DNA of 64,000 nucleotides from Tsukamurella sputi (GCF_007858445.1 NZ_VIGV01000001.1:372001-436000), one strand, 5' to 3'. Shown: positions 16,868 through 26,326, counted from the stretch's first letter. The notes: generated by a model not told the origin, from the sequence alone. Translations and numbers: made by a program.

Positions 16868-17847
16868 AGCTCCCCCTCCAGGATGGTGTCGATGTCGCCG
16901 CGGGCGCGGGCGTCGGTCCAGGCGACGTAGGGAGTCACGTGGAAGTACCGGGCGGTGATGGCCTCGCCGGCCGCCTGGCCCAGTTCCTGCAGCGCGAGCA
17001 GGCGCCGCTGCAGGTCGTCGAGGAGCTCACCCGGGGCGAGGAACTCGAGCTCACCACGGGCGCGGCCCAGCAGGCGCTGCGCCTCGGTGCGGGTGCCGAG
17101 CCGGCCCTCACGGCCGCCCTCGATCGCGTTCAAGCAGTCCTCCGCGGTGGTGAGCGCGTGGATCACCGACCGCGGGAACAGCCGGTCGACCAGGATGAAC
17201 TCGACGACCCGGGTGGCGTCGAGCACGCCGCGGTGCGTTCGCAGGTAGGTATCGTGGGCCCCCGTGGCGCGGAGCACCGTGACCCAGGTCGGGGCGTTCG
17301 CCCGGTCGCCGGCGCGGGAGAGCAGCAGCCGAACGGCCATGTCCATCCGCTCGATCGAGCGGCCCAGCAGCATGAACTGGTAGCCCTCGTCGCGCGAGAG
17401 GGTCGAGTCGGTGAGGCCGGCGAACATCGCGGCACGGTTCTTGATGTAGTTGAGGAACTCGTGGGGCCCCAGTCGCCGCGCGGCGCGCTCGCGCTCGGCG
17501 AGGCCGTTGTAGGTGGCGTTGAGGCACTCCCACATCTCGGAGCTCGTCACCTCGCGGGCACCGCGGGCGTTCTCGCGCGCGGAGGCGACACTGGCAGCGA
17601 TCGAGCCGCTGCCCGGATCCCGGTTGTAGGCCACGACCTCGGTCACCGAGCGCAGGTCCAGGGGCTGGTCGGCGGGCGGCTCGGGGATGCCGAGGACGCG
17701 GACGAGCTGGCGGGAGGCCCGGTCCTCGTCGATCGTGGCGTCCTCCAGGAACTGGTGGACGGTCACGTCGAGCATGCGGGCGGTGTCGTCGGCGCGTTCG
17801 GCGTAACGGCCGATCCAGTACAGCGCCTCGGCGTTACGGGCGAGCAT
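16864..17847 (-). CDS. Alpha-E domain-containing protein
   Basis: A 327-residue, almost entirely alpha-helical protein beginning [26 protein letters not shown], the hallmark of the alpha-E family. It always travels with the circularly permuted ATP-grasp protein and is presumed to be its partner or substrate-binding subunit; no catalytic role is established. The ATG at 17847 lies 14 bp inside the ATP-grasp gene and its stop overlaps the transglutaminase start (ATGA), so the three genes are tightly coupled. Confidence 0.9.
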   Translation of the reverse strand: MLARNAEALYWIGRYAERADDTARMLDVTVHQFLEDATIDEDRASRQLVRVLGIPEPPADQPLDLRSVTEVVAYNRDPGSGSIAASVASARENARGAREVTSSEMWECLNATYNGLAERERAARRLGPHEFLNYIKNRAAMFAGLTDSTLSRDEGYQFMLLGRSIERMDMAVRLLLSRAGDRANAPTWVTVLRATGAHDTYLRTHRGVLDATRVVEFILVDRLFPRSVIHALTTAEDCLNAIEGGREGRLGTRTEAQRLLGRARGELEFLAPGELLDDLQRRLLALQELGQAAGEAITARYFHVTPYVAWTDARARGDIDTILEGEL

Positions 17848-19540
17848 GGAGCGCCTCCTGACGTGCCTGCTGTTGCTGTTGGTCCTGCGAACTGAGTTCG
17901 GGGCCGAGCTCCACCTGCTGCTGTTCGGCCAGGTCGCGGCTCGGGACCACCTCCACGCCCTCGAGTTCCGCCTCCGCGGCCGAGGAGCGGGCGGCGAGCA
18001 CCCAGGTGTCCTTCGAGCCGCCGCCCTGACTGGAGTTCACGACGAGGGAGCCCTCGGGCAGCGCGACGCGGGTCAGTCCGCCGGGCAGCACCCACACGTC
18101 GTCGCCGTCGTTGACCGCGAAGGGACGCAGGTCGACGTGCCGCGGCCGTGCCTGCTCGCCGATCTTCGTCGGCACCGTCGAGAGCTGCATGACGGGCTGC
18201 GCTATCCAGCCGCGCGGATCCGCCGTGACCTTGCGGCGCATCGTCGCGAGCTCCTTCTCGCTCGCGTCGGGACCGAAGACGATGCCGTAGCCGCCGGATC
18301 CCTCGACGGGCTTGATCACCAGCTCGTCGATCCGGTCGAGCACCTCCTCGCGCTCCTCGTCGAGCCAGCAGCGCAGGGTGTCGACGTTCTGCAGCAGGGG
18401 CTTCTCGCCGAGGTAGTAGTCGATGATGTCGGGCACGTAGGTGTAGGTCAGCTTGTCGTCGGCGACACCGTTGCCCACCGCGGAGCTGATCACCACGTTG
18501 CCGGCGCGGGCCGCGTTGAGCAGGCCCGCGACCCCCAGCACCGAGTTCGGGAGGAACTGCATCGGGTCGAGGAACTCGTCGTCGATGCGGCGGTAGATCA
18601 CGTCCACCTGCTGCTCGCCGCTCGTGGTGCGCATGTAGACCACGTTGTCGCGACAGAACAGGTCGCGCCCCTCCACCAGCTCGACACCCATCTGCCGCGC
18701 CAGCAGGGAGTGTTCGAAATAGGCCGAGTTCGCCATACCGGGTGTGAGAACCACCACCGTCGGGTCGGCCTCGTTCGACGCCGCGCTGCGCCGCAGCGCA
18801 CGCAGCAGGTGGGAGCTGTAGTCGGCGACGGCGCGCACGCGATGCCGCTGGAACAGGTCCGGGAAGACCTGCGCCATGGTCCGGCGGTTCTCCATCACGT
18901 AGCTCACGCCCGACGGGGACCGCAGGTTGTCCTCCAGAACGCGGAAGGTGCCCTCGGCGTCCCGGATCAGGTCGATCCCGGCCACGTGGATGCGCACCCC
19001 GTTGGGCGGGCGGATGCCCGCGGCCTGGCGGTGGAAGTGCGCGCACGAGGTGACCAGCCGCTTGGGGACCACGCCGTCGCGCAGGATCTCCTGCTCGGAG
19101 TAGATGTCGTCCAGGAACATCTCCAGCGCCTGAACCCGCTGCTTGATGCCCTTCTCCAGGCGGTTCCACTCGGCGGCCGCGATCACGCGGGGCACCAGGT
19201 CCAGCGGGAAGGGCCGCTCGCGACCCTCCAGCGAGAACGTGATGCCCTGATCGATGAACGCCGAGCCGAGCGCATCGACGCGGGCCGCCAGGTCCGATTC
19301 GTCCGCCGACGAGAGCGCGCCGAAGATCCGCTTGTACGGGGCGCGGACGGTGCCGTCGTCGGCGAACATCTCGTCGAACGCCCGCCCGAACGACGGCGCG
19401 TCGTCGTAGCCCCCGAAGAGGGGCGCCTCGTCGGACAATCGGGGGGCGGCCTGCTTCCGGGTCGCGGACTTGGCCTGTTTCTGCGGGGTCACCCGGCCAT
19501 CGTGCCGCACCGGCGCGGTTTCGGCAGCGGACTCGTTCAC
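17834..19540 (-). CDS. Circularly permuted type 2 ATP-grasp protein
   Basis: A 568-residue member of the circularly permuted ATP-grasp family, expected to form an amide or peptide bond using ATP. Family landmarks include [37 protein letters not shown] near residue 130, [17 protein letters not shown], and the nucleotide-binding [12 protein letters not shown] near residue 410. The GTG at 19540 is taken as start, but the first 35 residues are Lys/Ala-rich and a GTG further in is possible. It heads the operon and is divergent from rpsT. The C-terminus is Gln-rich. Confidence 0.88.
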   Translation of the reverse strand: MNESAAETAPVRHDGRVTPQKQAKSATRKQAAPRLSDEAPLFGGYDDAPSFGRAFDEMFADDGTVRAPYKRIFGALSSADESDLAARVDALGSAFIDQGITFSLEGRERPFPLDLVPRVIAAAEWNRLEKGIKQRVQALEMFLDDIYSEQEILRDGVVPKRLVTSCAHFHRQAAGIRPPNGVRIHVAGIDLIRDAEGTFRVLEDNLRSPSGVSYVMENRRTMAQVFPDLFQRHRVRAVADYSSHLLRALRRSAASNEADPTVVVLTPGMANSAYFEHSLLARQMGVELVEGRDLFCRDNVVYMRTTSGEQQVDVIYRRIDDEFLDPMQFLPNSVLGVAGLLNAARAGNVVISSAVGNGVADDKLTYTYVPDIIDYYLGEKPLLQNVDTLRCWLDEEREEVLDRIDELVIKPVEGSGGYGIVFGPDASEKELATMRRKVTADPRGWIAQPVMQLSTVPTKIGEQARPRHVDLRPFAVNDGDDVWVLPGGLTRVALPEGSLVVNSSQGGGSKDTWVLAARSSAAEAELEGVEVVPSRDLAEQQQVELGPELSSQDQQQQQARQEALHARP

Positions 19541-19590
19541 GGCGTGGCAAGGTGTCGGCCAGGCGCCGTTCCCGCAGGCGGTGTCGCGAT

Positions 19591-19619
19591 TTGGGTTGTA
19601 TCCGGGCCGCTGGTAACCT
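19591..19619 (+). promoter_or_regulatory. rpsT promoter
   Basis: TTGGGT (19591-19596) and TAACCT (19614-19619) with a 17-bp spacer, giving a leader of roughly 50 nt before the GTG at 19675. Confidence 0.55.
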
Positions 19620-19674
19620 GGTACGTCGGCAGTCAGTACCGGCTGCCCCTATCGAGACAAGAGAGTTTGAACGC

Positions 19675-19935
19675 GTGGCCAACATCAAGTCCCAGATCAA
19701 GCGGATCAAGACCAACGAGCGCAACCGCCTGCGCAACCAGTCGGCGAAGTCGTCGCTGCGTACCGCCATCCGCCACTTCCGCGAGGCCATCGAGGCCGGG
19801 GACAAGGCCAAGGCCGGCGAGCTGCTCGTGAGCACCAGCCGTCAGCTCGACAAGGCCGCCAGCAAGGGCGTCATCCACGCCAACCAGGCCGCCAACAAGA
19901 AGTCGGCCCTCTCGCTGGCGCTGAACAAGCTCTGA
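19675..19935 (+). CDS. rpsT: 30S ribosomal protein S20
   Basis: An 86-residue basic protein of the exact family length ([20 protein letters not shown] at the start, ending in LALNKL). It binds 16S rRNA early in small-subunit assembly. The GTG at 19675 is preferred to longer in-frame starts because it gives the conserved A-N-I-K-S N-terminus and has GAGAG 9 nt upstream. It is monocistronic, flanked by its own promoter and a hairpin with a short T run. Confidence 0.97.
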   Translation: MANIKSQIKRIKTNERNRLRNQSAKSSLRTAIRHFREAIEAGDKAKAGELLVSTSRQLDKAASKGVIHANQAANKKSALSLALNKL

Positions 19936-19957
19936 TCTTCCGCTAGACGCGCGTATC

Positions 19958-20014
19958 ACCGCGCCGCACCACCCACCGGCACCACGCGGGCCGGGACTGG
20001 TTCGGCGCGGTTTT
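19958..20014 (+). terminator. Hairpin terminator after rpsT
   Basis: ACCGCGCCG (19958-19966) pairs with CGGCGCGGT (20003-20011), the stem being extended inward by ACCA/TGGT after one mismatch, followed by TTTT. It also lies downstream of the convergent holA gene. Confidence 0.55.
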
Positions 20015-20066
20015 CGCGTATCCGGGTCACCCCGGAGTCCCTGATGGGCCCGCGCGGCTGGCGACC

Positions 20067-21068
20067 TCAGCCTGCGAGTGTGGCGACCTTACGGACCGCG
20101 ATCTCCAAGGCGTAATCGGGATCGGCCGCCTGGCCCTTGACGTCGGCGTTGGCCGCGGCCACCGCCTGCAACGCGCCCGCGACGTTCTCGGCCCGCCACC
20201 GCCGCGCCACCTGCGTCATCTTCTTCACCTTCCACGGCGCCATGCCCAGCTCCCCCGCGTCCCGGTACTGATCGGGGGTGCGGCCCAGACCACGGATCCG
20301 CGCGACCGAGTGCACGGCGTCCGCGAGGGCGTCGGCGATCAGAACGTGCGGGGTCCCCCGGTGCTGCGCCCATCGCAGGGCCTCGAGCGCGGCGGCGACC
20401 TGCCCCGCGACGGCCTTGTCGGCGATCTCGAAGCCGGTGACCTCGGCGCGGCCCGCGTAGTACCGGTGCACAGCGGCGAGGTCCACGCGGCCGCCCGTAT
20501 CGGCCACCAGCTGCGCGATGGCCGCGGCGAGCTCGCGCAGGTCCTTGCCCACGGAGTCCACGAGCAAATCCACGAGTTCGTCGGAGACGCGCACCTTCTG
20601 CGCCCGGAACTCGGACTTCGCGAAGTCCGCGCGGTCGCGCGCCGAGGTGATGGTGGGCACCTCGACCATGGTCGCGCCGGCCTTCTTGAGCGCTGCGACC
20701 ATCGACTTCGCGCGGCCACCGCCACTGTGCTCGATCACCAGGGTGATGCCGTCGGGCGGGTTCTTCGCCGCCTCGACGATGAGGTCCACGGGCGCCTTGC
20801 CAGCCTCTCCCGCGGATTCGAGGACGACGATCCGCTCCTCCGCGAACAGCGACGGACTCAGCAGCTCGACGAGCTCCGACTGGTCGACGTCGCCCGCACG
20901 GATCCGGGTGACCGGCACCGCATCACCCGCGCCGCCCGGCAACCCCATGCCGCCGTCGCCCGCCGCCGCGCGCGCCGACTCGACGATCGTCGCGACCGCC
21001 CGCTCCACCAGGAGGCCCTCGGTCCCCACCACCACGTGTACGCGCGCGCTGTCCACCACGACCCCCAT
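20067..21068 (-). CDS. holA: DNA polymerase III subunit delta
   Basis: A 333-residue clamp-loader subunit that opens the beta clamp. Family landmarks are VVGTEGLLVERAV at the N-terminus, ELLSPSLFAEERIVVLE near residue 80, and the C-terminal helical lid with GMAPWKVKKMTQVARRW. The ATG at 21068 (MGVVVDSARVHVVVG) is chosen over the upstream extension because it matches the usual HolA N-terminus and has TAGGGT 8 nt upstream as a candidate -10. Its first 146 bp are shared, in another frame, with the open 3' end of comEC. Confidence 0.93.
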   Translation of the reverse strand: MGVVVDSARVHVVVGTEGLLVERAVATIVESARAAAGDGGMGLPGGAGDAVPVTRIRAGDVDQSELVELLSPSLFAEERIVVLESAGEAGKAPVDLIVEAAKNPPDGITLVIEHSGGGRAKSMVAALKKAGATMVEVPTITSARDRADFAKSEFRAQKVRVSDELVDLLVDSVGKDLRELAAAIAQLVADTGGRVDLAAVHRYYAGRAEVTGFEIADKAVAGQVAAALEALRWAQHRGTPHVLIADALADAVHSVARIRGLGRTPDQYRDAGELGMAPWKVKKMTQVARRWRAENVAGALQAVAAANADVKGQAADPDYALEIAVRKVATLAG

Positions 21069-22536
21069 ACTTCCAGACCCTACCGACGACGACGCACGCC
21101 ACGACGAGCACGACACCCGTGGCCGCACCGCCCGGTACCTCGACCACACCGAGTCGCGCGCACCACCGCGCGCACGAGATCACCCACCACAGCTCAGGTC
21201 CGGTGGCCCGCGCCGCGAGCGCCGCGACGGGTGCGACGATCGGCGCGGCCACCGCGGCGAGCGTGCCCACCACGGTGATCACCGGGATCACCGGCCCCGC
21301 CAGCAGATTCGCCACGATCCCGCCCACGGGCACCCGCCCCGAGAACGCCACGACCAGCGGCAGCGTCACCACCTGCGCGACCACGGTCACCGCCAGCAGG
21401 CTCGCGAGGGTATCCGGTACCCGAGCCAGTACCAGCCGATCGCGAAGCACCGGTGACCACAGGACGAGTCCGGCGGTGGCGACCACCGACAGGGCGAAGC
21501 CGATGTCACGGGCCAACGCCGGACGTACCAGCATGAGCACGACGATCGCCGCGAACAGCGCGACCATAGGTTGTCGCCCGCGCCGCAGCGCCAGCGCCGC
21601 CACTCCGACCAGGCCCATCACCGCCGCCCGGACCACGGAGCCCGTCGGCCCCACGAGCCCGACGAAGGCGACGATCGCCACGGTCGTCACTGCGGCACGG
21701 GCGGCCAGAGGCAGACCCGCCACGGAGCACAGCCCCAGCACGCACAGCGCGATGATCGCGAAGTTCGCGCCGCTGACCGCGGTGAGGTGAGTGAGCCCGG
21801 AGTCCTGGAAGTCCGCGCGCACCGTCGGCAGGGTCGCGGACTCGTCGCCGAGGACCAGCGCAGGCAGCAGACCCGCCGCGTGGGTGGGGAGCGAATCGGC
21901 CGCGACCGCGCCGAGCGCCCGCCGGACCGATGCCGCGGCCCGGAAGTACGGCGGTGCCCGCCCGACCACCGTCGGCTCCCCCGACCCGATGACGACAGCG
22001 GCCACCAGTCCCGGCCGCGTGCTCCGCAGCACCGTCGCGCGGATCGAGACCCGCTCGCCCGGGACGAGCCCTCCGAGATCGTGCGTCGCGCCGAGCAGCA
22101 GGACGCCCCCGCGCGCCGCGATCACCGTGTCGGTGCGCACCGCCATCGCAGTCGCGGCCACGAGGACCTGGGACGCGTCCAGGTGCCCGCCGGGATCCCC
22201 GGAGCGCTGCCGGGGCCACTCGTCGATCTCCAGCAACACCTCGACCCGGCCGGCGCCCTCGAAGTCCGCGATCGCGGCGCGCTCCCTGTCGTGCACCCGC
22301 ACCGCGACCGAGGCCGCGACGCCCGCGCCCAGCCCGGCGGCGGCGACGGCCACCAGGCAGAGCGTCTGGACCAGCGGCCGCGTGTTCCGTCGCCGCAGGA
22401 TCGCGGCACCGGCGGCCAGTGCTGCCAGGATCGCCGTCGTCCACCAGGCCGCAGCCGCGGACACCAGCGCTACCGCTGCTGCCGCCCAGCAGACGAGCGC
22501 CGCGGGCAGCAACCGCAGGTCGAGCCGCTCTTGCAC
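20923..22536 (-). CDS. comEC: ComEC/Rec2-type competence membrane protein
   Basis: A 537-residue polytopic membrane protein with an N-terminal helix pair and OB-like segment, then the competence domain with the hallmark LTAVSGANFAII near residue 250 and about eight further hydrophobic segments. The C-terminal metallo-beta-lactamase domain of many ComEC proteins is absent, as in other mycobacterial homologues. The start is GTG at 22536, one base after the comEA stop. The frame does not close until 20923, so the last 48 residues (Arg/Gly-rich) overlap holA; whether these residues are made is uncertain. In competent bacteria ComEC forms the channel for incoming single-stranded DNA. Confidence 0.88.
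   Translation of the reverse strand: MQERLDLRLLPAALVCWAAAAVALVSAAAAWWTTAILAALAAGAAILRRRNTRPLVQTLCLVAVAAAGLGAGVAASVAVRVHDRERAAIADFEGAGRVEVLLEIDEWPRQRSGDPGGHLDASQVLVAATAMAVRTDTVIAARGGVLLLGATHDLGGLVPGERVSIRATVLRSTRPGLVAAVVIGSGEPTVVGRAPPYFRAAASVRRALGAVAADSLPTHAAGLLPALVLGDESATLPTVRADFQDSGLTHLTAVSGANFAIIALCVLGLCSVAGLPLAARAAVTTVAIVAFVGLVGPTGSVVRAAVMGLVGVAALALRRGRQPMVALFAAIVVLMLVRPALARDIGFALSVVATAGLVLWSPVLRDRLVLARVPDTLASLLAVTVVAQVVTLPLVVAFSGRVPVGGIVANLLAGPVIPVITVVGTLAAVAAPIVAPVAALAARATGPELWWVISCARWCARLGVVEVPGGAATGVVLVVACVVVGRVWKYGGRGGQRARTRGGGDRGPPGGAGGRDDRRVGARGGGRRRHGVAGRRG
21077..21082 (-). promoter_or_regulatory. Candidate internal -10 for holA (TAGGGT)
   Basis: On the minus strand TAGGGT ends 8 nt before the holA ATG, inside comEC. 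It would let holA be transcribed without comEC. Confidence 0.4.
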
Positions 22537-22537
22537 G

Positions 22538-23518
22538 TCACACCGTGGCCATCGGCTTGATCTTCGCGAGCTTCGCGTCGCCGATCCCGCTGACCTTGCC
22601 GAGGTCGTCGACCGAGCGGAAGGGGCCGTTCTTGTCCCGGTACGCGATGATCGCGGCGGCCGTGGCCGCGCCGACCCCGGGCAGCCGATCCAACTCGGAG
22701 GCACTCGCCGTGTTGATGTTCACCGCGCCGGACGCAGCGCCCGTTCCCTCGGCCGCGGCTCCCCCGGGCGCACCGGACGGCGCACGCCCCGCCGCGGCCC
22801 CCGACGTGACCCCGCTGCGCAGCGTGATCCCCGCCTTCGGGTCCACGGCGCCCACCACCACCTGGTCACCGTCGCGGAGGGGCTGCGCCAGGTTCAGGTT
22901 CGCCGTGTCGGCTCCGCCGAGCGCGCCGCGGGCCGCGGTCAAGGCGTCGGCGACGCGGGCGCCCGGCCGCAGCCGATGCAGGCCGGGCGCCCGCACCAGC
23001 CCGACGACCGCGACCACGAGTTCCGACGGCGCCGTCGTCGCCGATGCGCCCGCGGACCGCGAGGCGCCGGCCGCCGACGCCCCAGCGGCTGTCGACGGCG
23101 TGACCGACGCCGAGGATCCCGCGAAGTCGACCACCGGATAGGCGCCCGACCCGCCCTCGCCCGACGGTCCGAACACCACCACCGCCGCGACCACGGCGGC
23201 GATCACGCCCACCACGACCAGGGCGACGGCGGCGCGGGGCGTCGTCCGCACCCGGTCGATGGTAGACCGCCACCCGGTGGGTTCCGGATCGTCCCAGAAG
23301 TCGTCGTCCTCCGTGCGCACCCGGCGGCCAGGCGCAGGATCGTCGTCCGCACCGTCGTCCCGGTCGGCCCGCCATCCGCCCCGGGCGACGCCGGTCCCAC
23401 CGGTCGGGTGCGTGCCGCGGGCGTCGTCGGGCGTGAAGTCCTCCAGCCAGGCCGGGCGGGCGAAGATCTGCTCATCCGCGACACCGACCCCGGGCGTCGC
23501 CTCACGTTCCCCGTTCAT
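22538..23518 (-). CDS. comEA: ComEA-like helix-hairpin-helix DNA-binding protein
   Basis: A 326-residue membrane-anchored DNA receptor. Residues 1-90 are an acidic cytoplasmic tail, residues about 96-116 a single transmembrane helix, then an Ala/Ser-rich spacer, an SLBB-like domain (VVAVVGLVRAPGLHRLRPGA), and a C-terminal double helix-hairpin-helix (NTASASELDRLPGVGAATA ... GKVSGIGDAKLAKIK). ComEA hands double-stranded DNA to ComEC, which follows directly. The ATG at 23518 has TAGGGT 7 nt upstream, suggesting a leaderless mRNA for the comEA-comEC pair. Confidence 0.9.
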   Translation of the reverse strand: MNGEREATPGVGVADEQIFARPAWLEDFTPDDARGTHPTGGTGVARGGWRADRDDGADDDPAPGRRVRTEDDDFWDDPEPTGWRSTIDRVRTTPRAAVALVVVGVIAAVVAAVVVFGPSGEGGSGAYPVVDFAGSSASVTPSTAAGASAAGASRSAGASATTAPSELVVAVVGLVRAPGLHRLRPGARVADALTAARGALGGADTANLNLAQPLRDGDQVVVGAVDPKAGITLRSGVTSGAAAGRAPSGAPGGAAAEGTGAASGAVNINTASASELDRLPGVGAATAAAIIAYRDKNGPFRSVDDLGKVSGIGDAKLAKIKPMATV

Positions 23519-23525
23519 GCGTCGA

Positions 23526-23531
23526 ACCCTA
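23526..23531 (-). promoter_or_regulatory. Candidate -10 (TAGGGT), leaderless comEA
   Basis: Minus-strand TAGGGT separated by 7 nt from the comEA ATG. Confidence 0.5.
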
Positions 23532-23644
23532 GGTCGACGGCACCGTCGGAAAGCCCGTCCGGAACGGGGATCCGGGCCGCCTGTGGATAACCCCGGACCT
23601 GTGGAGGAAGGCCCAGCAGCGGCCTGTTCGGTCGGACGGTTGTG

Positions 23645-24499
23645 CTAGGCCTGGTCCGCGTCCGTGACCAGCGCCGGAGCGACCGCGACGCCTACGGCGC
23701 CCGGCCCGAGGTGCGCCGCGATGGTGCCGCCGAACGGTCCGATCACGAGCTCCTGAAGCTGCGGGAACTCCTTCTTCACCAGCTCCGCCACGTGGGCTGC
23801 GGCGTCGGGCGCTTCGACGTGATGCACCGCGACCCTCGAGGGCCGGTCACCGAGATGCTGGGAAGCAAGCGCCGCGAGCTGATCCCGCGCGCGGGAGACG
23901 GTCCGGGTCTTGCGCTCGGAGACGATCCGTCCGTCCTGCAGACGCAGCACCGGCACGATCTGCAGCGCTCCGCCGAGCAGCGCGGCGAGGGCGCTCACGC
24001 GGCCGCCTGCCCGCAGATGATCGAGCGTCGCGACGCAGAAGAAACCCTCGGCACCGTCGAGCACCTGCTGCGCGGCGTCGGCGACCCGGTCCGCGGTGGC
24101 ACCGTCGGCGGCGAGCCTGGCCGCCTCGAGCACGCCGAAGCCCATCGCCATGTCGATGCTGCGCGAATCGATCACCCTGATGCCCGGATCGATCAGGGCC
24201 GCCTGCGCGACCGATGTCGAGTACGTGGAGCTGAGGTGCGAGCTCATCGTGATCACGACGACCCCGTCGCCGTCGGCCTCTGCGGCCGCGGCGGAGAGCA
24301 CCTCGCGGACCTCGCCGACGGACGGCCCGGACGTGGTGACGCCCTCCTTGACGAAGCGGTCGGCCTGATACCCCGTGCCACGGTCGACGTACTCGCCGTC
24401 GCCCGACAGTACGTGCAGCGGAAGGATGCGGATGCCCAGGTCGGCGGCCCGTTCGGGCGCGATGGCGGCCGAGGCGTCGGTCACGACAACGACGCTCAT
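23645..24499 (-). CDS. DegV/FakB family fatty-acid-binding protein
   Basis: A 284-residue two-domain DegV protein (MSVVVVTDASAAI). The TTSGPS motif near residues 56-61 and the GGRVS segment of the second domain contact the fatty-acid carboxylate in characterised FakB proteins. Such proteins present fatty acids to the FakA kinase for phosphorylation; a FakA-like DAK2 protein is encoded at 58073-59740 of this window. The ATG at 24499 overlaps the octT stop by 4 bp, placing this gene last in the nadD-rsfS-gpgP-octT-degV operon. Confidence 0.88.
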   Translation of the reverse strand: MSVVVVTDASAAIAPERAADLGIRILPLHVLSGDGEYVDRGTGYQADRFVKEGVTTSGPSVGEVREVLSAAAAEADGDGVVVITMSSHLSSTYSTSVAQAALIDPGIRVIDSRSIDMAMGFGVLEAARLAADGATADRVADAAQQVLDGAEGFFCVATLDHLRAGGRVSALAALLGGALQIVPVLRLQDGRIVSERKTRTVSRARDQLAALASQHLGDRPSRVAVHHVEAPDAAAHVAELVKKEFPQLQELVIGPFGGTIAAHLGPGAVGVAVAPALVTDADQA

Positions 24500-25224
24500 C
24501 GCACACCCTCCTCCGCACCACGCAGAGCTCGCAGCACGCGCTGCGCGACCTGCTCGTGCATCTCGAACGACCAATGGATCCCGTCGATGTTATTGATCCC
24601 CAGGTCGAACGACCACTCGCACAGGTCACGCAGGGGAACCATCGGCACGCCGGCCTCGTCGGACCACTCCCGCATGGCGGATTCGGTACTAGCCCACCCG
24701 GGGTGCGCGAAGGAGTACGCCAGCGCGCGGTGCGTGGGCGGTGCGAGCACCGCGACGGGCGCCTCGGGGCGCAGGGAGTGGAGAGAGTCGTAGGTCTTCG
24801 CGAGATAGTCGACGGTGACCTTCGGCGGTAGCGCCATCGGCCAGCCCACGTGCGAGAACATCTTCTGCATCACGGCGTAGCCGTCCCGGACTCGCGCGCG
24901 CAGGGAAGCGGGCCGCAGGTAGCGGATCTGCTCACGCAGCGCCGTCGGCAGCGGAGAGGGCAGCGAATCCATGCCCCCGAGCGCCAGCACGACGGCCTCG
25001 ACGGTGGGCACGGCCGCCCAGACCCGTGGGTCCTGCGTGACGCACCACCAGCCGTCGCGCGTGGTCCAGCCGACGCGGGCGAACTGCTCGCAGCGCAGAC
25101 CGAGCTCGGCGGCGACGAGGTTGGGCCAGATCCGCGGATCGGACGTCGGCAGTGCCCCCTCGGGCCCGTAGAAGCCCAGGGAATCGCTGAGCACCAGGAG
25201 GGTGCCGGCCGGTCCGTCGCTCAC
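24496..25224 (-). CDS. octT: Diglucosylglycerate octanoyltransferase
   Basis: A 242-residue SGNH/GDSL-fold acyltransferase, homologue of M. tuberculosis Rv2418c, which octanoylates diglucosylglycerate early in methylglucose lipopolysaccharide synthesis. The nucleophile block is LSDSLGFYG near residue 13, a GMDS segment follows near residue 87, and the His is in DGIHWS near the C-terminus. The GTG at 25224 overlaps the gpgP stop by 4 bp. Coupling to gpgP, which supplies the glucosylglycerate precursor, supports the assignment. Confidence 0.88.
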   Translation of the reverse strand: MSDGPAGTLLVLSDSLGFYGPEGALPTSDPRIWPNLVAAELGLRCEQFARVGWTTRDGWWCVTQDPRVWAAVPTVEAVVLALGGMDSLPSPLPTALREQIRYLRPASLRARVRDGYAVMQKMFSHVGWPMALPPKVTVDYLAKTYDSLHSLRPEAPVAVLAPPTHRALAYSFAHPGWASTESAMREWSDEAGVPMVPLRDLCEWSFDLGINNIDGIHWSFEMHEQVAQRVLRALRGAEEGVR

Positions 25225-25910
25225 TGGACCTCGGGTGCCACGTCCGACGAGGCGTTCCAGACGTCGAGCCGCCAGCGCGGCACGTCGCCGTGCCCGGAGA
25301 GCTGCACCCAGCTGCAGTTGCCGAGACCGCCGAGGATCGGCCAGGAGGTGACGGGCAAGTCCAGGAGCCGGGCCGTCAGCGCGGCGACGAGGCCGCCGTG
25401 CGCCACGAGCACGACGGGTCGCTCCGACTCACCCCACTCCGGCAGCCGCTCGATCAGCTCGTCGACCAGCGGGTACGAGCGCGCCGCCACGTCCACGCGG
25501 GCCTCGCCGCCGGGCGGCGCCCACTCGGGGGCGTCGCGCCAGCGCAGCCGCGCGCCGGGCATGTAGGCGTCCACCTCGCCGTGGGTCATCCCCTGCCAGT
25601 CGCCCAGCATGGTCTCGCGCAGCCGGACGTCGGTCTCGACGGTGCCGCCGGTCACCGCGGCCAGGGCCTCGGCCGTGTCACGAGCGCGGCGCAGGTCCGA
25701 GCTGACGATCGCGATGGGATCGCGGTCGCCGAGCGCGTCGGCGGCCGCGGCGGCCTGCCGTCGGCCCAGGTCCGTGAGGTCGGTGTCGAGCTGCCCCTGC
25801 ATCCGGCCCTCGGCGTTCGACGCGGTCTGGCCGTGCCGCAGCAGGACGAGGCGGCGCACCGTCGGGGTCAGGCGCTCGACCGACGAGTCGAGACCGTCCT
25901 CCACGTGCAT
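25221..25910 (-). CDS. gpgP: Glucosyl-3-phosphoglycerate phosphatase
   Basis: A 229-residue histidine phosphatase of the phosphoglycerate mutase fold, homologue of Rv2419c. The phosphohistidine is His26 in LVLLRHGQTASN, with Arg partners in SSDLRRARDTAE and the second His in VLVAHGGLV. It removes phosphate from glucosyl-3-phosphoglycerate to give glucosylglycerate for methylglucose lipopolysaccharides. ATG 25910 shares its first base with the rsfS stop (TGATG), which fixes the start and argues against a longer N-terminus. Confidence 0.9.
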   Translation of the reverse strand: MHVEDGLDSSVERLTPTVRRLVLLRHGQTASNAEGRMQGQLDTDLTDLGRRQAAAAADALGDRDPIAIVSSDLRRARDTAEALAAVTGGTVETDVRLRETMLGDWQGMTHGEVDAYMPGARLRWRDAPEWAPPGGEARVDVAARSYPLVDELIERLPEWGESERPVVLVAHGGLVAALTARLLDLPVTSWPILGGLGNCSWVQLSGHGDVPRWRLDVWNASSDVAPEVQ

Positions 25911-26326
25911 CAGGCGCCCTCGCGGTCCCCGTCGGCACCCTCGGAGTCCTCGCTGCGCGCATGCTCGCCGAGGCCCTCGACCTCGATGTGCGGGCAGTCC
26001 TTCCACAGCTTCTCGAGGGCGTAGTACTCGCGCTCCTCCTCGTGGAAGACGTGCACCACGATGTCGAGGAAGTCCAGCAGGGCCCAGCGCCCCTCGCGGG
26101 CGCCCTCGCGCCGGGTGGGCTTGACGCCGGCCTCGCGGAGCTGGTCCTCGACCTCCTCGACGATGGCGTTCACCTGCCGCTCGTTGCTCGCCGAGGCGAT
26201 GACGAAGGCCTCGGTCAGCACCAGCTGCTCCGAGACGTCGAGCACGACCACGTCGCTCGCGAGCTTGTCGTCGGCCGCACGGGCCGCGATCGCGGCGAGG
26301 GTACGGGCCTGATCGGATGCGGTCAT
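25910..26326 (-). CDS. rsfS: Ribosomal silencing factor RsfS
   Basis: A 138-residue RsfS/Iojap protein that binds ribosomal protein uL14 and blocks subunit joining when nutrients are short. The core reads [23 protein letters not shown] and ends with [26 protein letters not shown]. An acidic tail of about 25 residues follows. The ATG at 26326 overlaps the nadD stop by 4 bp. Confidence 0.95.
   Translation of the reverse strand: MTASDQARTLAAIAARAADDKLASDVVVLDVSEQLVLTEAFVIASASNERQVNAIVEEVEDQLREAGVKPTRREGAREGRWALLDFLDIVVHVFHEEEREYYALEKLWKDCPHIEVEGLGEHARSEDSEGADGDREGA

Noticed and set aside
17763-19835. A 690-codon minus-strand frame spanning the ATP-grasp gene.
   Set aside because: The in-frame product is low-complexity Arg/Ala/Gly; the ATP-grasp protein in another frame of the same strand carries all family motifs.
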